Positions 43,763-52,820 of a stretch of DNA of 64,000 nt are shown here, in pieces. Below the pieces are notes generated by a model, which was given only the letters and a program-made list of their open reading frames with translations, did no database searches and was not told the DNA's origin. How positions within the stretch are numbered: position 1 is the first letter of the stretch; every line of letters begins with the position of its first letter. The DNA is from Clostridium tetanomorphum (GTDB lineage Bacteria > Bacillota > Clostridia > Clostridiales > Clostridiaceae). The DNA is taken from NCBI RefSeq assembly GCF_017873215.1, contig NZ_JAGGKA010000008.1, positions 1-64,000 on the forward strand, given 5' to 3'. The position numbers were made by a program, and so were the translations under genes.

Positions 43763-44416
43763 ATGGAAAAAGTTTTAATTGTAGAAGATGATTCAACTAT
43801 TTCAGATTTAATAAAGCTTAATTTAAAAATGGTTAATTATGAAACTAAGCAGGCTTATAATGGGATACAAGCTTTAGCAATAATTGAAAAAGAAGAATTT
43901 GATTTAATACTTTTAGATATTATGCTTCCTGAATTAGATGGATTTAGTGTAATAGAGAAAATAAAGTATAAAGACATACCTGTAATTTTTTTAACTGCTA
44001 AATCATCCATTGCAGACAAGGTTAAGGGTCTTAAAATGGGGGCTGATGACTATGTTGTTAAACCTTTTGAATCCATAGAACTTTTAGCTAGAGTTGAGGC
44101 GGTTTTAAGACGTTATGGAAAAAACAATGATATTTTAAGATTTGAAGATTTAGAAATATGTTTAAAAGAAATGATTGTAAAAAAACAAGGTACTATTATA
44201 GATTTAACTTTAAAAGAATTTGAACTTTTAAGCCTTTTAATACAGAATAAAGGCATAGCTCTATCTAGAGATAAAATTTTAGAAAAAGTATGGGGATATG
44301 ATTACTTAGGTGAGACTAGAACAGTTGATATGCATATTCAAAGGCTTAGGAAAAAACTTGATTTAGAGGAAAAAATTAAAACTGTATATAAGGTTGGTTA
44401 CAGATTGGAGGATTAA
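43763..44416 (+). CDS. OmpR/PhoB-family response regulator
   Basis: A regulator of about 217 residues. The receiver has E8-D9-D10, phospho-acceptor D52 in LILLDIMLPELDG and Lys in VVKPFE. The winged helix contains LTLKEFELLSLLIQNKG and TVDMHIQRLRKKL. ATG 43763 is preferred over TTG 43754 because of AAGGAGAG upstream. It forms an operon with the kinase. The tandem TTTTACAACTA sites upstream and before 45960 are its likely targets. Confidence 0.9.
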   Translation: MEKVLIVEDDSTISDLIKLNLKMVNYETKQAYNGIQALAIIEKEEFDLILLDIMLPELDGFSVIEKIKYKDIPVIFLTAKSSIADKVKGLKMGADDYVVKPFESIELLARVEAVLRRYGKNNDILRFEDLEICLKEMIVKKQGTIIDLTLKEFELLSLLIQNKGIALSRDKILEKVWGYDYLGETRTVDMHIQRLRKKLDLEEKIKTVYKVGYRLED

Positions 44417-45838
44417 ATGAAGTTTTGGCAAAAGATATTCATATATTCATTGTTGTTATTTTTAATATCCCTTAATTTTGGTTCTATTTTTTTAATAGAA
44501 AATAGCCATAATTTAAATTTAAAAAGAGAGATAGATAGGTCAATTAGTGAACAAAGTAATATTTTATCAGGAATTAGTTATTATAATATGATTTCAAATT
44601 ATTATTTAAATACAGATTCAAAAGAAGATAGTAAATCTAACTATAAAGAAATCATTAAAAACTATTTAAAAAAAATTAATTCTGAAGATATTTATTTAGA
44701 AGTTTTAGATAAAAATAATGATGTAGTTTTTAGCAACTTAAAGTTTAAGGTTTTAGGAGAAAGAGAAGAACTAAAAAATGTTTCTTCTGATGAAAGGAAA
44801 TACATTATAAGGGATGTAGGAAATAGAACATTATTATTTATAACTGGTTTAGTACATATACAAGAAGAAGATTTAAAGCTTTCATATATTCATGATGTAA
44901 CATACATTTATGAAGATAGAAAACAACAATATAATTTTTTTATTGAATTATCAATAATAGTAACTATAATTTTGGCTATTGGTATGTATATATTAAGTAA
45001 GTATATTACCAGTCCTATAGATAATCTAATAAACACCACAAGAATAGTATCAAAAGGTAATTATTCAGAGAGAGTAGCTATTAATTCTAAAGATGAAATA
45101 GGAATTTTAGCAGAAAACTTTAATAAAATGGCAGATGCTGTTGAGGGGAAAATAAATGAGTTAGAACTTAAGGCTGAAGAAAAACAAAGATTTATAGATA
45201 ATTTTACACATGAATTAAAAACACCCTTAACTGCTATAATTGGGTATGCAGATTTTCTTCGTTCAACTTCATATAATGAAGAGATATTTATAGAGGGATT
45301 AAACCATATATTTAAAGAAGGGAAAAGGCTAGAAGAACTATCATGGAAGATGATGGATTTAATATTGCTTAAAAGAGAAAATTTCAAAATGAAAAAAGAA
45401 AATATAAAAAATATACTGGAAGAATTAAAGGATATTCTAAAACCTAAGTTACAAAATAAAAATATTGATTTAATAATTTGTGGTGAAGAGCATGAAATTG
45501 TTGTAGAAAAAGATTTGATTAGTAATTTAATTAGTAATTTAATTGACAATTCTATTAAAGCATCAAAAGAGGATAGCAATATATATTTAAATGTATATAA
45601 GAATAAAGAAAGTAAAGTTGTACTCCAAATAAAAGATGAAGGCATAGGAATTTCTAAAGAAGATATACCTAAAGTTTTTGAAGCCTTTTATATGGTTGAT
45701 AAATCAAGAACTAGAGCTAATAATGGTGCCGGACTTGGGCTTGCTATATGTGCTGAAATAGCAAAAATTCATCAGGCTGAATTAGAAATAGAAAGTGAAT
45801 TAAAAAAGGGAACAACTATAAAAATAATATTTAATTAG
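44417..45838 (+). CDS. Sensor histidine kinase
   Basis: A 473-residue sensor that begins right after the regulator stop. It has membrane helices at ~7-26 and ~176-195, an extracytoplasmic domain between them and a HAMP linker. The HisKA site is NFTHELKTPLTAIIGYADF (His near 264). The ATPase boxes are ISNLIDNSIKASK and GAGLGLAICAEIAKIH. The signal is unknown; the likely target is the secreted protein encoded next. Confidence 0.9.
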   Translation: MKFWQKIFIYSLLLFLISLNFGSIFLIENSHNLNLKREIDRSISEQSNILSGISYYNMISNYYLNTDSKEDSKSNYKEIIKNYLKKINSEDIYLEVLDKNNDVVFSNLKFKVLGEREELKNVSSDERKYIIRDVGNRTLLFITGLVHIQEEDLKLSYIHDVTYIYEDRKQQYNFFIELSIIVTIILAIGMYILSKYITSPIDNLINTTRIVSKGNYSERVAINSKDEIGILAENFNKMADAVEGKINELELKAEEKQRFIDNFTHELKTPLTAIIGYADFLRSTSYNEEIFIEGLNHIFKEGKRLEELSWKMMDLILLKRENFKMKKENIKNILEELKDILKPKLQNKNIDLIICGEEHEIVVEKDLISNLISNLIDNSIKASKEDSNIYLNVYKNKESKVVLQIKDEGIGISKEDIPKVFEAFYMVDKSRTRANNGAGLGLAICAEIAKIHQAELEIESELKKGTTIKIIFN

Positions 45839-45839
45839 A

Positions 45840-45904
45840 TTTTACAACTATTTTACAACTAGTAGATAGTTTATATAATTATCTATCCTATACTTTAATC
45901 ATAG
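45840..45904 (+). promoter_or_regulatory. Tandem TTTTACAACTA sites and -10 box before the secreted-protein gene
   Basis: Direct repeats TTTTACAACTA at 45840-45850 and 45851-45861 begin one base after the kinase stop codon. TATACT lies at 45899-45904. The gap from repeat to -10 is 37 bp, against 27 bp in the other copy: one helical turn more. Confidence 0.65.
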
Positions 45905-45959
45905 TAAGGGAGAAGAACAAATTAAATCCCAAAGTGTAAATTAAAGGAGGAAAAGTACT

Positions 45960-46625
45960 ATGAAATCAAAAGGAGTAATGGCATTAGCATTAATTGGTGC
46001 ATTAAGTATTGGAGGTGTTAAAACTTATGCACAGGTGTCAAAAAATACTACACCAAAGAATCAGGTAATGACTAAGAAGGTTGTTGCACAACAAGATAGC
46101 AAGAATAAAAGTAAAGAAGATAAACTTAAACAAACAGCACTGGAGGCTTTTGAAAAGAATTTAGGCGAAACAGTAGATGTTAAAAACTTATATGAAATGA
46201 AAAATTATTTTTATAATGCAGGTGGGAAAAATTTTTATGTAGCACAATGGTGTAATGGAAAGGATAAAGCTATAAATGATGATGATACAATTTATTATGG
46301 TGCTGTGATAGATACTGAAGCTAATAAGATAGTAAAGCTAGAGTATATTTCAGGAAAACCAAAAAATGAAAATTATAAGAATTTTTCTTATGATAAAGCT
46401 AAAAATTTAGCAGTTGATTTTGTAAAAAACAATAACATATTAAGTGGTAAAAGTTATGAATTGTCAGAAGCAGAAAGTAAAGAAGCAAACTGCTCAGAAG
46501 GAGCTTGGAACTATCATTTCTATGTTAAATATGATGGAGGAAAAACATGCTTAGTTGATGTAAGCAAAGATCTTCAGAAAGTAAATCAATTTATATTACT
46601 TGATGAATCTGGTGCTGAAGGCTAA
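45960..46625 (+). CDS. Secreted protein, possible PepSY-like domain
   Basis: A 221-residue exported protein with a signal peptide (MKSKGVMALALIGALSIGG, cleaved near TYA). A basic linker rich in Gln and Lys and a strand-helix domain follow (YYGAVIDTEANKIVKLEYIS, then DKAKNLAVDFVKNN). This recalls PepSY-type folds, but the match is weak. It has its own promoter with tandem sites for the response regulator upstream, so it is probably the main output of that system. Confidence 0.6.
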   Translation: MKSKGVMALALIGALSIGGVKTYAQVSKNTTPKNQVMTKKVVAQQDSKNKSKEDKLKQTALEAFEKNLGETVDVKNLYEMKNYFYNAGGKNFYVAQWCNGKDKAINDDDTIYYGAVIDTEANKIVKLEYISGKPKNENYKNFSYDKAKNLAVDFVKNNNILSGKSYELSEAESKEANCSEGAWNYHFYVKYDGGKTCLVDVSKDLQKVNQFILLDESGAEG

Positions 46626-46633
46626 AAATTGTA

Positions 46634-46674
46634 AAAGTGAGAAACTCATAAAAGGTGAGTTTCTCACTTTTTCA
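46634..46674 (+). terminator. Terminator after the secreted-protein gene
   Basis: AAAGTGAGAAACTCA (46634-46648) pairs with TGAGTTTCTCACTTT (46656-46670), followed by TTTC. Confidence 0.85.
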
Positions 46675-46785
46675 TATACGATTAAATATTTTGTATTTTA
46701 GAGAAGATGGAAGCAAAAAAGATTTATGCTGTTGAATCTCATAGGATAGATAGTCTGGAATTTAATTCCGGTTGTTTTCACTATG

Positions 46786-46828
46786 AAACCCATGACAATA
46801 CAGAAATGTGTTGTTATGGGTTTTTAAA
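46786..46828 (+). terminator. Second hairpin terminator before the TetR gene
   Basis: AAACCCATGACAA (46786-46798) pairs with TTGTTATGGGTTT (46811-46823), one G-U pair, followed by TT. It lies within a 45-codon frame from ATG 46707 that is probably not a gene. Confidence 0.7.
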
Positions 46829-46839
46829 AAATACATTTT

Positions 46840-46925
46840 AAATGAGAGTTATCTCATTTTTTTATTGACATTAAATTATTAGATAAAGTAAAATAGAAAT
46901 ATAAAAATGAGATGAGTCTCATTTT
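46840..46925 (+). promoter_or_regulatory. TetR promoter with two matching palindromic operators
   Basis: ATGAGA-N4-TCTCAT occurs twice, in AAATGAGA/TCTCATTT (46840-46859) and AAAATGAGA/TCTCATTTT (46904-46925). They flank TTGACA (46865-46870), 18 bp, TAAAAT (46889-46894). The regulator encoded at 46943 probably binds both and shuts its own operon. Confidence 0.7.
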
Positions 46926-46942
46926 GCAAAGGAGAGAAATTA

Positions 46943-47593
46943 ATGCCAAAAGTAAATGAAGACTATATTAATAAAAAGAAAACACAAATATTAGATGCAG
47001 CTTTTAGGATGTTTCAACAAAAGCCATTATATGAAATAACTATGCTAGACGTTATAAAGGAAGCTGGTATAAGTAAAGGGGGAATATATAGGTACTTTAG
47101 TGATATTGATGAAGTTATTATAGCTTTAATCAATAGGGAAACGGCTCAAAACAATTATAAACATAAAATTGATGAGATACTAGCAAGTAAAGACACTACA
47201 GAAGGTATAATTGAAGCTTTATTTACTTTCTTGGGGAACTATATTAACGACAGTTCAACTACACTTGGTAAATTTCAATTTGAACTTACTGTATATTTGT
47301 CAAATCATCCTGAAAAAGCAGAAAAATTTAAAAGTCTCCTTACAGAACAGGAAAATGGACAATATCTTGTAGATGCACTTTTTAACAAGATAATGGAAGG
47401 AGTAAATAAGGGAGAGTTTGAGGTAAGCTTTCCATTAAAGGATATCTTTACTTATATTATTGCCACAATTGATGGTGTGGTTAATAAAGTTGTATTACAA
47501 AAATGTTATGGGACTAATGGAGATAGCATTGATGTCATAAAGATTTTTAAGATTATATCAAACTCAGTTTTACATATGTTAGCGATGAAATAG
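46943..47593 (+). CDS. TetR-family transcriptional regulator
   Basis: A 216-residue repressor. The N-terminal HTH reads MLDVIKEAGISKGGIYRYFSDIDEVI, the standard TetR recognition pattern. The C-terminal ligand domain is helical and unassigned. GGAGAG precedes the ATG. Two palindromes around its promoter are likely operators. The CPBP gene 60 bases downstream is probably in the same transcript and hence under its control. Confidence 0.85.
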   Translation: MPKVNEDYINKKKTQILDAAFRMFQQKPLYEITMLDVIKEAGISKGGIYRYFSDIDEVIIALINRETAQNNYKHKIDEILASKDTTEGIIEALFTFLGNYINDSSTTLGKFQFELTVYLSNHPEKAEKFKSLLTEQENGQYLVDALFNKIMEGVNKGEFEVSFPLKDIFTYIIATIDGVVNKVVLQKCYGTNGDSIDVIKIFKIISNSVLHMLAMK

Positions 47594-47653
47594 TTATATA
47601 TCATAAATTTTGACATGGTAAAAGGTATGAAAAATTTTTTGGGGGGACTATGC

Positions 47654-48487
47654 ATGAAAAATAAGGATTTAAAGGAAGTTATGATATTTTTTCTAATCAC
47701 TATATTCTTAAGTCTATTTGTGTTTTGGGGACCAATTGCTTTATTTAAAGTTCCAACTATAGGCTTTAATAGCGGAGCAGTTGGGCCAGTTTGGGCTATT
47801 ATACTGTTCATGATTGGAGGTTTTGTTCCTTCAATAACAGGGATAATTCTTACTGCTGTTTTTGAAGGTAAAAAACAGGCTAAACAACTGTTAAAGAAAG
47901 CATTTCAAGTTAGAATTGGTTTTAAGTGGTTTATAGCTATTAATTTAACAGCAGCTTATTTTGCTGTATCTTGGATTATTATTTATTCAGCTTTACATGG
48001 GAACTTTAATTACTCTAAATTTTTCACTCTACTACCTACTATTCTTCCTCTATTTATATTTGGACCTCTATCTGAGGAATATGGTTGGAGAGGTTTTGCT
48101 TTAAAAAGATTATTAAAAATTGTAAACCCTAACATAGCAAGTTTGGCAATTGGGTTGGTTTGGTCTTTATGGCACTTGCCATTGTTTTACATAGTAAGTA
48201 CTAATCAGTATGAACATAATCTGTCCTTTCTTACTTTCATGATATCCATTACTAGCAGTTCTTTTATTTATACCTATATCTATATTAAAACACATGGAAA
48301 ATTGTTTACAGCAGTATTCTTTCATTGGATTTACACCTTTCTTTCTGATGTAGTACACGGTGGCATTGTAAAGTCAAATTTATTTAATTTGTTAGAATTT
48401 GTACCAGCATTTCTAATTGGACTAGTATTTGCTTTTATGCTACACAAGGTACAGCCTATAGCAAACACTGTTAATGATAAAGTGTGA
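47654..48487 (+). CDS. CPBP-family intramembrane protease
   Basis: A protein of about 277 residues with seven or eight membrane helices. It has the CPBP motifs SEEYGWRGFALKR (EExxxR), WSLWHLPLFYIV and FFHWIYTFLSD. ATG 47654 with GGGGGGACT is chosen over upstream ATG 47615, which lacks a site. It follows a TetR gene and is probably repressed by it. The substrate is unknown. A weakly similar gene with the same motifs lies at 38784. Confidence 0.82.
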   Translation: MKNKDLKEVMIFFLITIFLSLFVFWGPIALFKVPTIGFNSGAVGPVWAIILFMIGGFVPSITGIILTAVFEGKKQAKQLLKKAFQVRIGFKWFIAINLTAAYFAVSWIIIYSALHGNFNYSKFFTLLPTILPLFIFGPLSEEYGWRGFALKRLLKIVNPNIASLAIGLVWSLWHLPLFYIVSTNQYEHNLSFLTFMISITSSSFIYTYIYIKTHGKLFTAVFFHWIYTFLSDVVHGGIVKSNLFNLLEFVPAFLIGLVFAFMLHKVQPIANTVNDKV

Positions 48488-48633
48488 AGGTATACTCTTA
48501 AGCTACTAAATTAGTTTGAACAATAGTATCTTAAAGTCAACTATATTTACTTACGAAGAACCGTACCACATAGGAAGAGCAGCCATAAGCAAGGAAACCT
48601 TTATCAGGTTAATTTGCAGGCAGTAACGCCACA

Positions 48634-48684
48634 TTAGTTGACTTATCAACTAATGCGGCGTATAATAGTTGATAAGTCAACTAA
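48634..48684 (+). promoter_or_regulatory. MarR promoter with paired operators
   Basis: TTAGTTGACTTATCAACTA (48634-48652) and its exact reverse complement (48666-48684) flank the promoter. Each is itself a dyad, GTTGA-N4-TCAAC. The first contains the -35 TTGACT (48638-48643); 17 bp later comes TATAAT (48661-48666), at the edge of the second. Bound MarR dimers would cover both ends of the promoter. Confidence 0.8.
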
Positions 48685-48697
48685 GGAGGAGAAGATT

Positions 48698-49138
48698 TTG
48701 AAAAAGGCAATGGGACGGTTTATATCAATACTGTACAGACAATCACAAGTATATTTTAACTACATCTTAAAAGAATTTGATATCACTTCTGCAGAGTATT
48801 CTTTATTACTATATCTATATAAAAAAGATGGGATTACCCAAGAGGATTTGTCTACCTATTTATATATAGATAAGTCAGCAATAACTCGAGCTATAAAATC
48901 ACTAGAACAGAAAGGCTATGTGAAAAGGCAGAAAGATGATATGGATAAAAGATTTAATAGAGTTTATCTTTTGGATAAGGCAAAGCTTTTTAAGAATGAG
49001 ATAAGAAAAAGAGTTTGGTCCTGGAATGAATTGCTGACAGAGGGGTTAGATGAAGAAACGGTTGATATGGTTTTATTAGTACTTGAAAAAATGGTAAATA
49101 AAGTAGCCTGTATCGATTTTAAAAAGGAAATGGAGTGA
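48698..49138 (+). CDS. MarR-family transcriptional regulator
   Basis: A regulator of about 146 residues with a winged helix: ITSAEYSLLLYLYKKDGITQ, then EDLSTYLYIDKSAITRAIKSL and the DMDKRFNRVYLLDK wing. TTG 48698 is chosen because AAGGAGGAG lies seven bases upstream and because the promoter and operators cover the upstream part of the longer frame from 48638. It lies 7 bases before a MATE efflux gene and probably represses both. Confidence 0.87.
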   Translation: MKKAMGRFISILYRQSQVYFNYILKEFDITSAEYSLLLYLYKKDGITQEDLSTYLYIDKSAITRAIKSLEQKGYVKRQKDDMDKRFNRVYLLDKAKLFKNEIRKRVWSWNELLTEGLDEETVDMVLLVLEKMVNKVACIDFKKEME

Positions 49139-49145
49139 TTGAGAT

Positions 49146-50528
49146 ATGGAAGATGTAAATCCATTAGGAGAAGAAAAAATATCAAAACTGTTGGTGAAAT
49201 TTTCAGTGCCTGCCATTGTAGGAATGATGGTCAATGCTTTATATAATATTGTTGATAGAATTTTTATTGGAAATAGTAGTGATTTAGGTACATATGGTTT
49301 AGCAGGAATCACTATAGCTTTTCCGATTATGATTATACTTTTGGCAATTGGTATTTTATTTGGTGTAGGTGGAGCCACTTTATTTTCCATACGGCTAGGT
49401 GAAAAACAGAAGGAAAGCGCAGAAAACGTCATGGGCAATGCTTTTGTCCTATTAGTTATAACTGGTTTTATATTTATGCTTTTGGGTCAGATTTTTTTAA
49501 AACCTATATTGTCATTGTTTGGAGCCAGTGAAGCTGTTCTACCTTATTCAATGGAATACATGAGAGTGATTTTCTTTGGAGCAATTTTTCAGGTAGTAAG
49601 TATAGGTATGAATAATTTTATACGTGCCGATGGCAATCCTAAAATAGCAATGATGACCATGTTTTTAGGTGCAGGTGTGAATATCTTACTGGATCCGCTG
49701 TTTATTTATGTTTTCAAAATGGGTATGGCTGGTGCAGCTTTTGCTACTATTCTAGCTCAGGCCATTTCGGCTACATGGGTGGTATTATACTTTATAGGTA
49801 AACGCAGCAGAAACAAGCTTAGACTTAAACATATGAAATTAAAATTTGATATTGTAATTAAAATAACTTCTTTAGGGCTTCCCGGATTTTCCATGCAACT
49901 TGCCAACAGCCTATTAAACATGGTACTTAATAAGAGTTTATTTATTTATGGTGGAGACATAGCTGTATCAGGAATGGGTGTAATAAACAGTATTCAGACT
50001 ATGCTTTTAATGCCTATAATTGGTTTAAACCAAGGAGTTCAGCCAATCATTAGTTTTAATTATGGTGCTAAAAAATATAATAGGATAAAAACTGCAATAA
50101 AGCTTGCTATTATAGTTGCTACTATGATTGTGGTGTGTGGTTATATTATTACAAGGTTGTTCCCAAAACAGATGATAGCAATGTTCAATCAAGAAAGGGA
50201 TTTGTTGGATTTTGGAAGTTATGCGTTGATAAGCTGGTTCTTATGTTTCCCTGTTGTTGGTTTTCAAATTATTTCTTCTAACTTTTTTCAAGCTATTGGC
50301 AGACCTAAGTCCTCTATGTTTTTAGTTCTTTCAAGACAGATAATACTTCTTATCCCGGCTATAATCATATTTCCAAAATTTTGGGGTATGAATGGTTTAT
50401 TACATGCGGCACCCTTTGCAGATTTTTTATCAGCTTTACTAACGGGTGTTTGGTTTTATAAGAGTATAAAAACTTTGGAGGAATCGAAATTTGAGGGTAC
50501 AGTGGATGCTGCTGATACACCTATATAA
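49146..50528 (+). CDS. MATE-family multidrug efflux transporter
   Basis: A 460-residue membrane protein with 12 helices in two similar halves. Each half begins with the MATE pattern (LLVKFSVPAIVGMMVNALYN and ITSLGLPGFSMQLANSLLNM), and GASEAVLPYSMEYMRVIFFG and NNFIRADGNPKIAM are typical. It exports cationic drugs in exchange for Na+ or H+. It starts seven bases after the MarR gene, so it is under the paired operators upstream. Confidence 0.9.
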   Translation: MEDVNPLGEEKISKLLVKFSVPAIVGMMVNALYNIVDRIFIGNSSDLGTYGLAGITIAFPIMIILLAIGILFGVGGATLFSIRLGEKQKESAENVMGNAFVLLVITGFIFMLLGQIFLKPILSLFGASEAVLPYSMEYMRVIFFGAIFQVVSIGMNNFIRADGNPKIAMMTMFLGAGVNILLDPLFIYVFKMGMAGAAFATILAQAISATWVVLYFIGKRSRNKLRLKHMKLKFDIVIKITSLGLPGFSMQLANSLLNMVLNKSLFIYGGDIAVSGMGVINSIQTMLLMPIIGLNQGVQPIISFNYGAKKYNRIKTAIKLAIIVATMIVVCGYIITRLFPKQMIAMFNQERDLLDFGSYALISWFLCFPVVGFQIISSNFFQAIGRPKSSMFLVLSRQIILLIPAIIIFPKFWGMNGLLHAAPFADFLSALLTGVWFYKSIKTLEESKFEGTVDAADTPI

Positions 50529-50695
50529 GCTGGAATAAGATTAGTTTTGTTTTTGTGTAATAATATGGTGTAACATTATAAATAAAACTAGCTTAGGAGT
50601 AAATATATCATATATATAAGAGGAAGGTTGTTGTTCTTACTTGGGGAGTTGTGATAGATGTATTATCAGATAATATAATTCATAAGATAGTAAAA

Positions 50696-50722
50696 AAGTA
50701 GAGTGTTGGTGCACTCTACTTT
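50696..50722. terminator. Terminator between MATE gene and the minus-strand deiminase
   Basis: AAGTAGAGTG (50696-50705) pairs perfectly with CACTCTACTT (50712-50721). It can work in both directions between the convergent genes. The rest of 50529-50827 shows nothing else. Confidence 0.75.
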
Positions 50723-50827
50723 ATATACAACTTCTAGTTGCATAGGCAACTGATATGACTATAATTTTATAATAAAAAATGGGAAAAACTCACTTGAAGT
50801 AGTTATGGTGAACCGTATCATAATTAA

Positions 50828-51658
50828 TTACGGTTTAATTGTTGCCACAGGTATATTCCTTGTATGACAATGAATGCCACCTCCGTACAAGTTAAGTGCT
50901 AAAGAATTGACTTGTACAATATGATGATTTGGAAAAGCAGATTTTAGAACCTTTAATGATTCTTCATCCTTTTCTCTAATTAATTCTGACATACCTTCTT
51001 CATAATACTTTTGAGCAACAACTACATTATTTGCAATTAAGAAATTACAGTAACTCATTGCTGGTAATACGTTTATTGTGTTAGGTGGAAATGGTGTGCC
51101 ATCTAAAAACATACCATTCATAACTTCTCTTGCCTCATGCCAATGTGTATAAGCATCATCTTGTGGATTTATATTAATATATATTGGTTCTGGTACAGGC
51201 GTTTTTAGAATATTAAAAGGCTTACCATCAAAATTTTTAGCGTTTTTAACAAGTTCAAATGCTTTATATAGTCTTTCTTTATTTAGTGCATGAAGCTTAT
51301 TATTTTTGGCTTCTTCATCAGAAATATAAGCAATTAAAATTGTATCTTCGCTAGTAAATCTACATATTTCATCAATGTGTCCATTAGGAGAAGCTGCACG
51401 GAAAGAATTAAAAGAGCCATCAGCAGATGGAATAGGGCCACAATATGAGTAATCATCATCATATGAACATTTAGGAACCCAAATAATTTGTTTTAAATTA
51501 AATACTTCCATTAGTTTTATTTCATTAATTATAGCCTTAACTATTTCAACGCTAACAATATCATTATTTAGAGTATTAGTTGCATAAGCATTGTGTGGCC
51601 ATATAATCATTACAGATTCTTGTTTTTCAAATTCTCCTACAGTTCTATATGTTTTCAT
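50828..51658 (-). CDS. Agmatine deiminase-like protein with internal deletion
   Basis: A 276-residue protein of the agmatine/peptidyl-arginine deiminase family, which converts agmatine to N-carbamoylputrescine. The N-terminus (EFEKQESVMIIWPHNAYATN), the catalytic His motif GHIDEICRF and the catalytic Cys in GGGIHCHTRN are present. Between EIVKAIINE and NLKQIIWVPKC about 100 residues are missing, removing the RDxG and EGGxxE motifs that hold active-site acids. Full-length enzymes have about 350-370 residues. The frame stays open, but the product is probably inactive. The divergent MerR gene is also broken. Confidence 0.75.
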   Translation of the reverse strand: MKTYRTVGEFEKQESVMIIWPHNAYATNTLNNDIVSVEIVKAIINEIKLMEVFNLKQIIWVPKCSYDDDYSYCGPIPSADGSFNSFRAASPNGHIDEICRFTSEDTILIAYISDEEAKNNKLHALNKERLYKAFELVKNAKNFDGKPFNILKTPVPEPIYININPQDDAYTHWHEAREVMNGMFLDGTPFPPNTINVLPAMSYCNFLIANNVVVAQKYYEEGMSELIREKDEESLKVLKSAFPNHHIVQVNSLALNLYGGGIHCHTRNIPVATIKP

Positions 51659-51707
51659 AATAATATCTCCTTTATAACTTTATTTGAAATTTATCTAATT
51701 AAGATGC

Positions 51708-51738
51708 ATTATAAAGTATAGAGTTAATCCATAGTCAA
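51708..51738 (-). promoter_or_regulatory. MerR-type promoter with 19-bp spacer
   Basis: On the minus strand TTGACT (51733-51738) and TATAAT (51708-51713) are separated by 19 bp. That over-long spacing is the hallmark of promoters activated by MerR-family regulators. It faces the deiminase gene and lies just before the divergent MerR gene. Confidence 0.65.
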
Positions 51739-51751
51739 GAAGGAGATTAAA

Positions 51752-52771
51752 ATCAGAGAAAATTCAAAAGCTTTTACAACTGGTGAATTTGCAAAAATAT
51801 TTGGTGTTAAAAAAGATACCTTATTTTATTATGATAAAATAGGCTTATTTAAACCAGCAGGTGTAAGTGAAAATGGATACAGATATTACACAACGTCACA
51901 ATTGGATGTGTTCTCGGTAATTCATTCATTAAGAGAACTTAAATTTCCTATAAAATTATTAGAAAATTATATTGAATTACCATCACCAAAGTCTTTAATT
52001 GAATTATCAAAAAAACAAATAAGTAAATTAGATGAGGAAATTGAAAAAATAGAACAAATTCGTTCTATTTTACATAAAGTTATTAAACAATCATAAGAGG
52101 CTTTAAATGCACATATAGATAAAATCATGCTTAAAAACCTGGAAGAGGAATATGTCTTATTTAGTGATAAAAATCCATGCGAAAGTGATACCAGTATTGA
52201 ACAGTGGTGTAACTATTATGATGAATTTTTGAATAAGATAAAATTAAAGGAGCCTTTATATATTGGGTCTGTAATTGATAAAAAGGATTTAATGCTGAGT
52301 AGATTTGGAAGGGTTGATAGACTATTTATTAGAACGGATGAAAAGTTTGACATGGTAAAGCAAGCTGGACTATATGCAATAACTTACTATAAAGGTAGCT
52401 ACGAATTAATAGGAGATTTTTACAAAGACTTTATGAGGAAACTTAAAGAAAAAGGTTTTACAGTATGTGGTGATGCTTATGAAGAGTATTTACTTAATAC
52501 GTTATCAACACCAAACAGTAGTGATTTTGTAACGAAAATTAGTGTGAAAGTTAATATGTATAAGAACCTTGATGAAGATGTAATTAATGACTATTTTACT
52601 AATAATTTTAAAGGAGATTGCTTACTTGCTGTAGGTGATGAAGAACTTATTAAAATTCACTATCATACTAATGAACCTTGGGAAGTATTGAAATACTGTG
52701 CTTCTTTAGGAGAAATATATGATATTGTAGTAGAAGATATGGAACGTCAATCAAGAGGACTTAAAGGTTAA
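51752..52771 (+). pseudogene. MerR-family regulator broken by lost start and in-frame stop
   Basis: The frame reads [20 protein letters not shown] and [20 protein letters not shown], a MerR HTH, followed by a coiled helix ([20 protein letters not shown]). A TAA at 52094-52096 follows, and in the same frame a BmrR/GyrI-like effector domain continues to 52771. At the expected start, seven bases after AAGGAG, ATC stands where ATG is expected. Both changes argue for a pseudogene of one ~340-residue regulator. Shorter pieces (51902-52096, 52127-52771) could still be translated from internal starts. Confidence 0.75.
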
Positions 52772-52820
52772 TAAGTTTTAATGTGTTTGATAAATTCCAA
52801 TTTATTTATAGGGGGTATAA

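Noticed and set aside
45061-45645. 194-codon minus-strand frame inside the sensor kinase gene
   Set aside because: The plus strand encodes clear kinase motifs; the reverse frame has no start signal or recognisable domain.
46707-46842. 45-codon open frame before the TetR gene
   Set aside because: It overlaps a strong terminator hairpin, lacks proper spacing to a ribosome binding site and matches no family.
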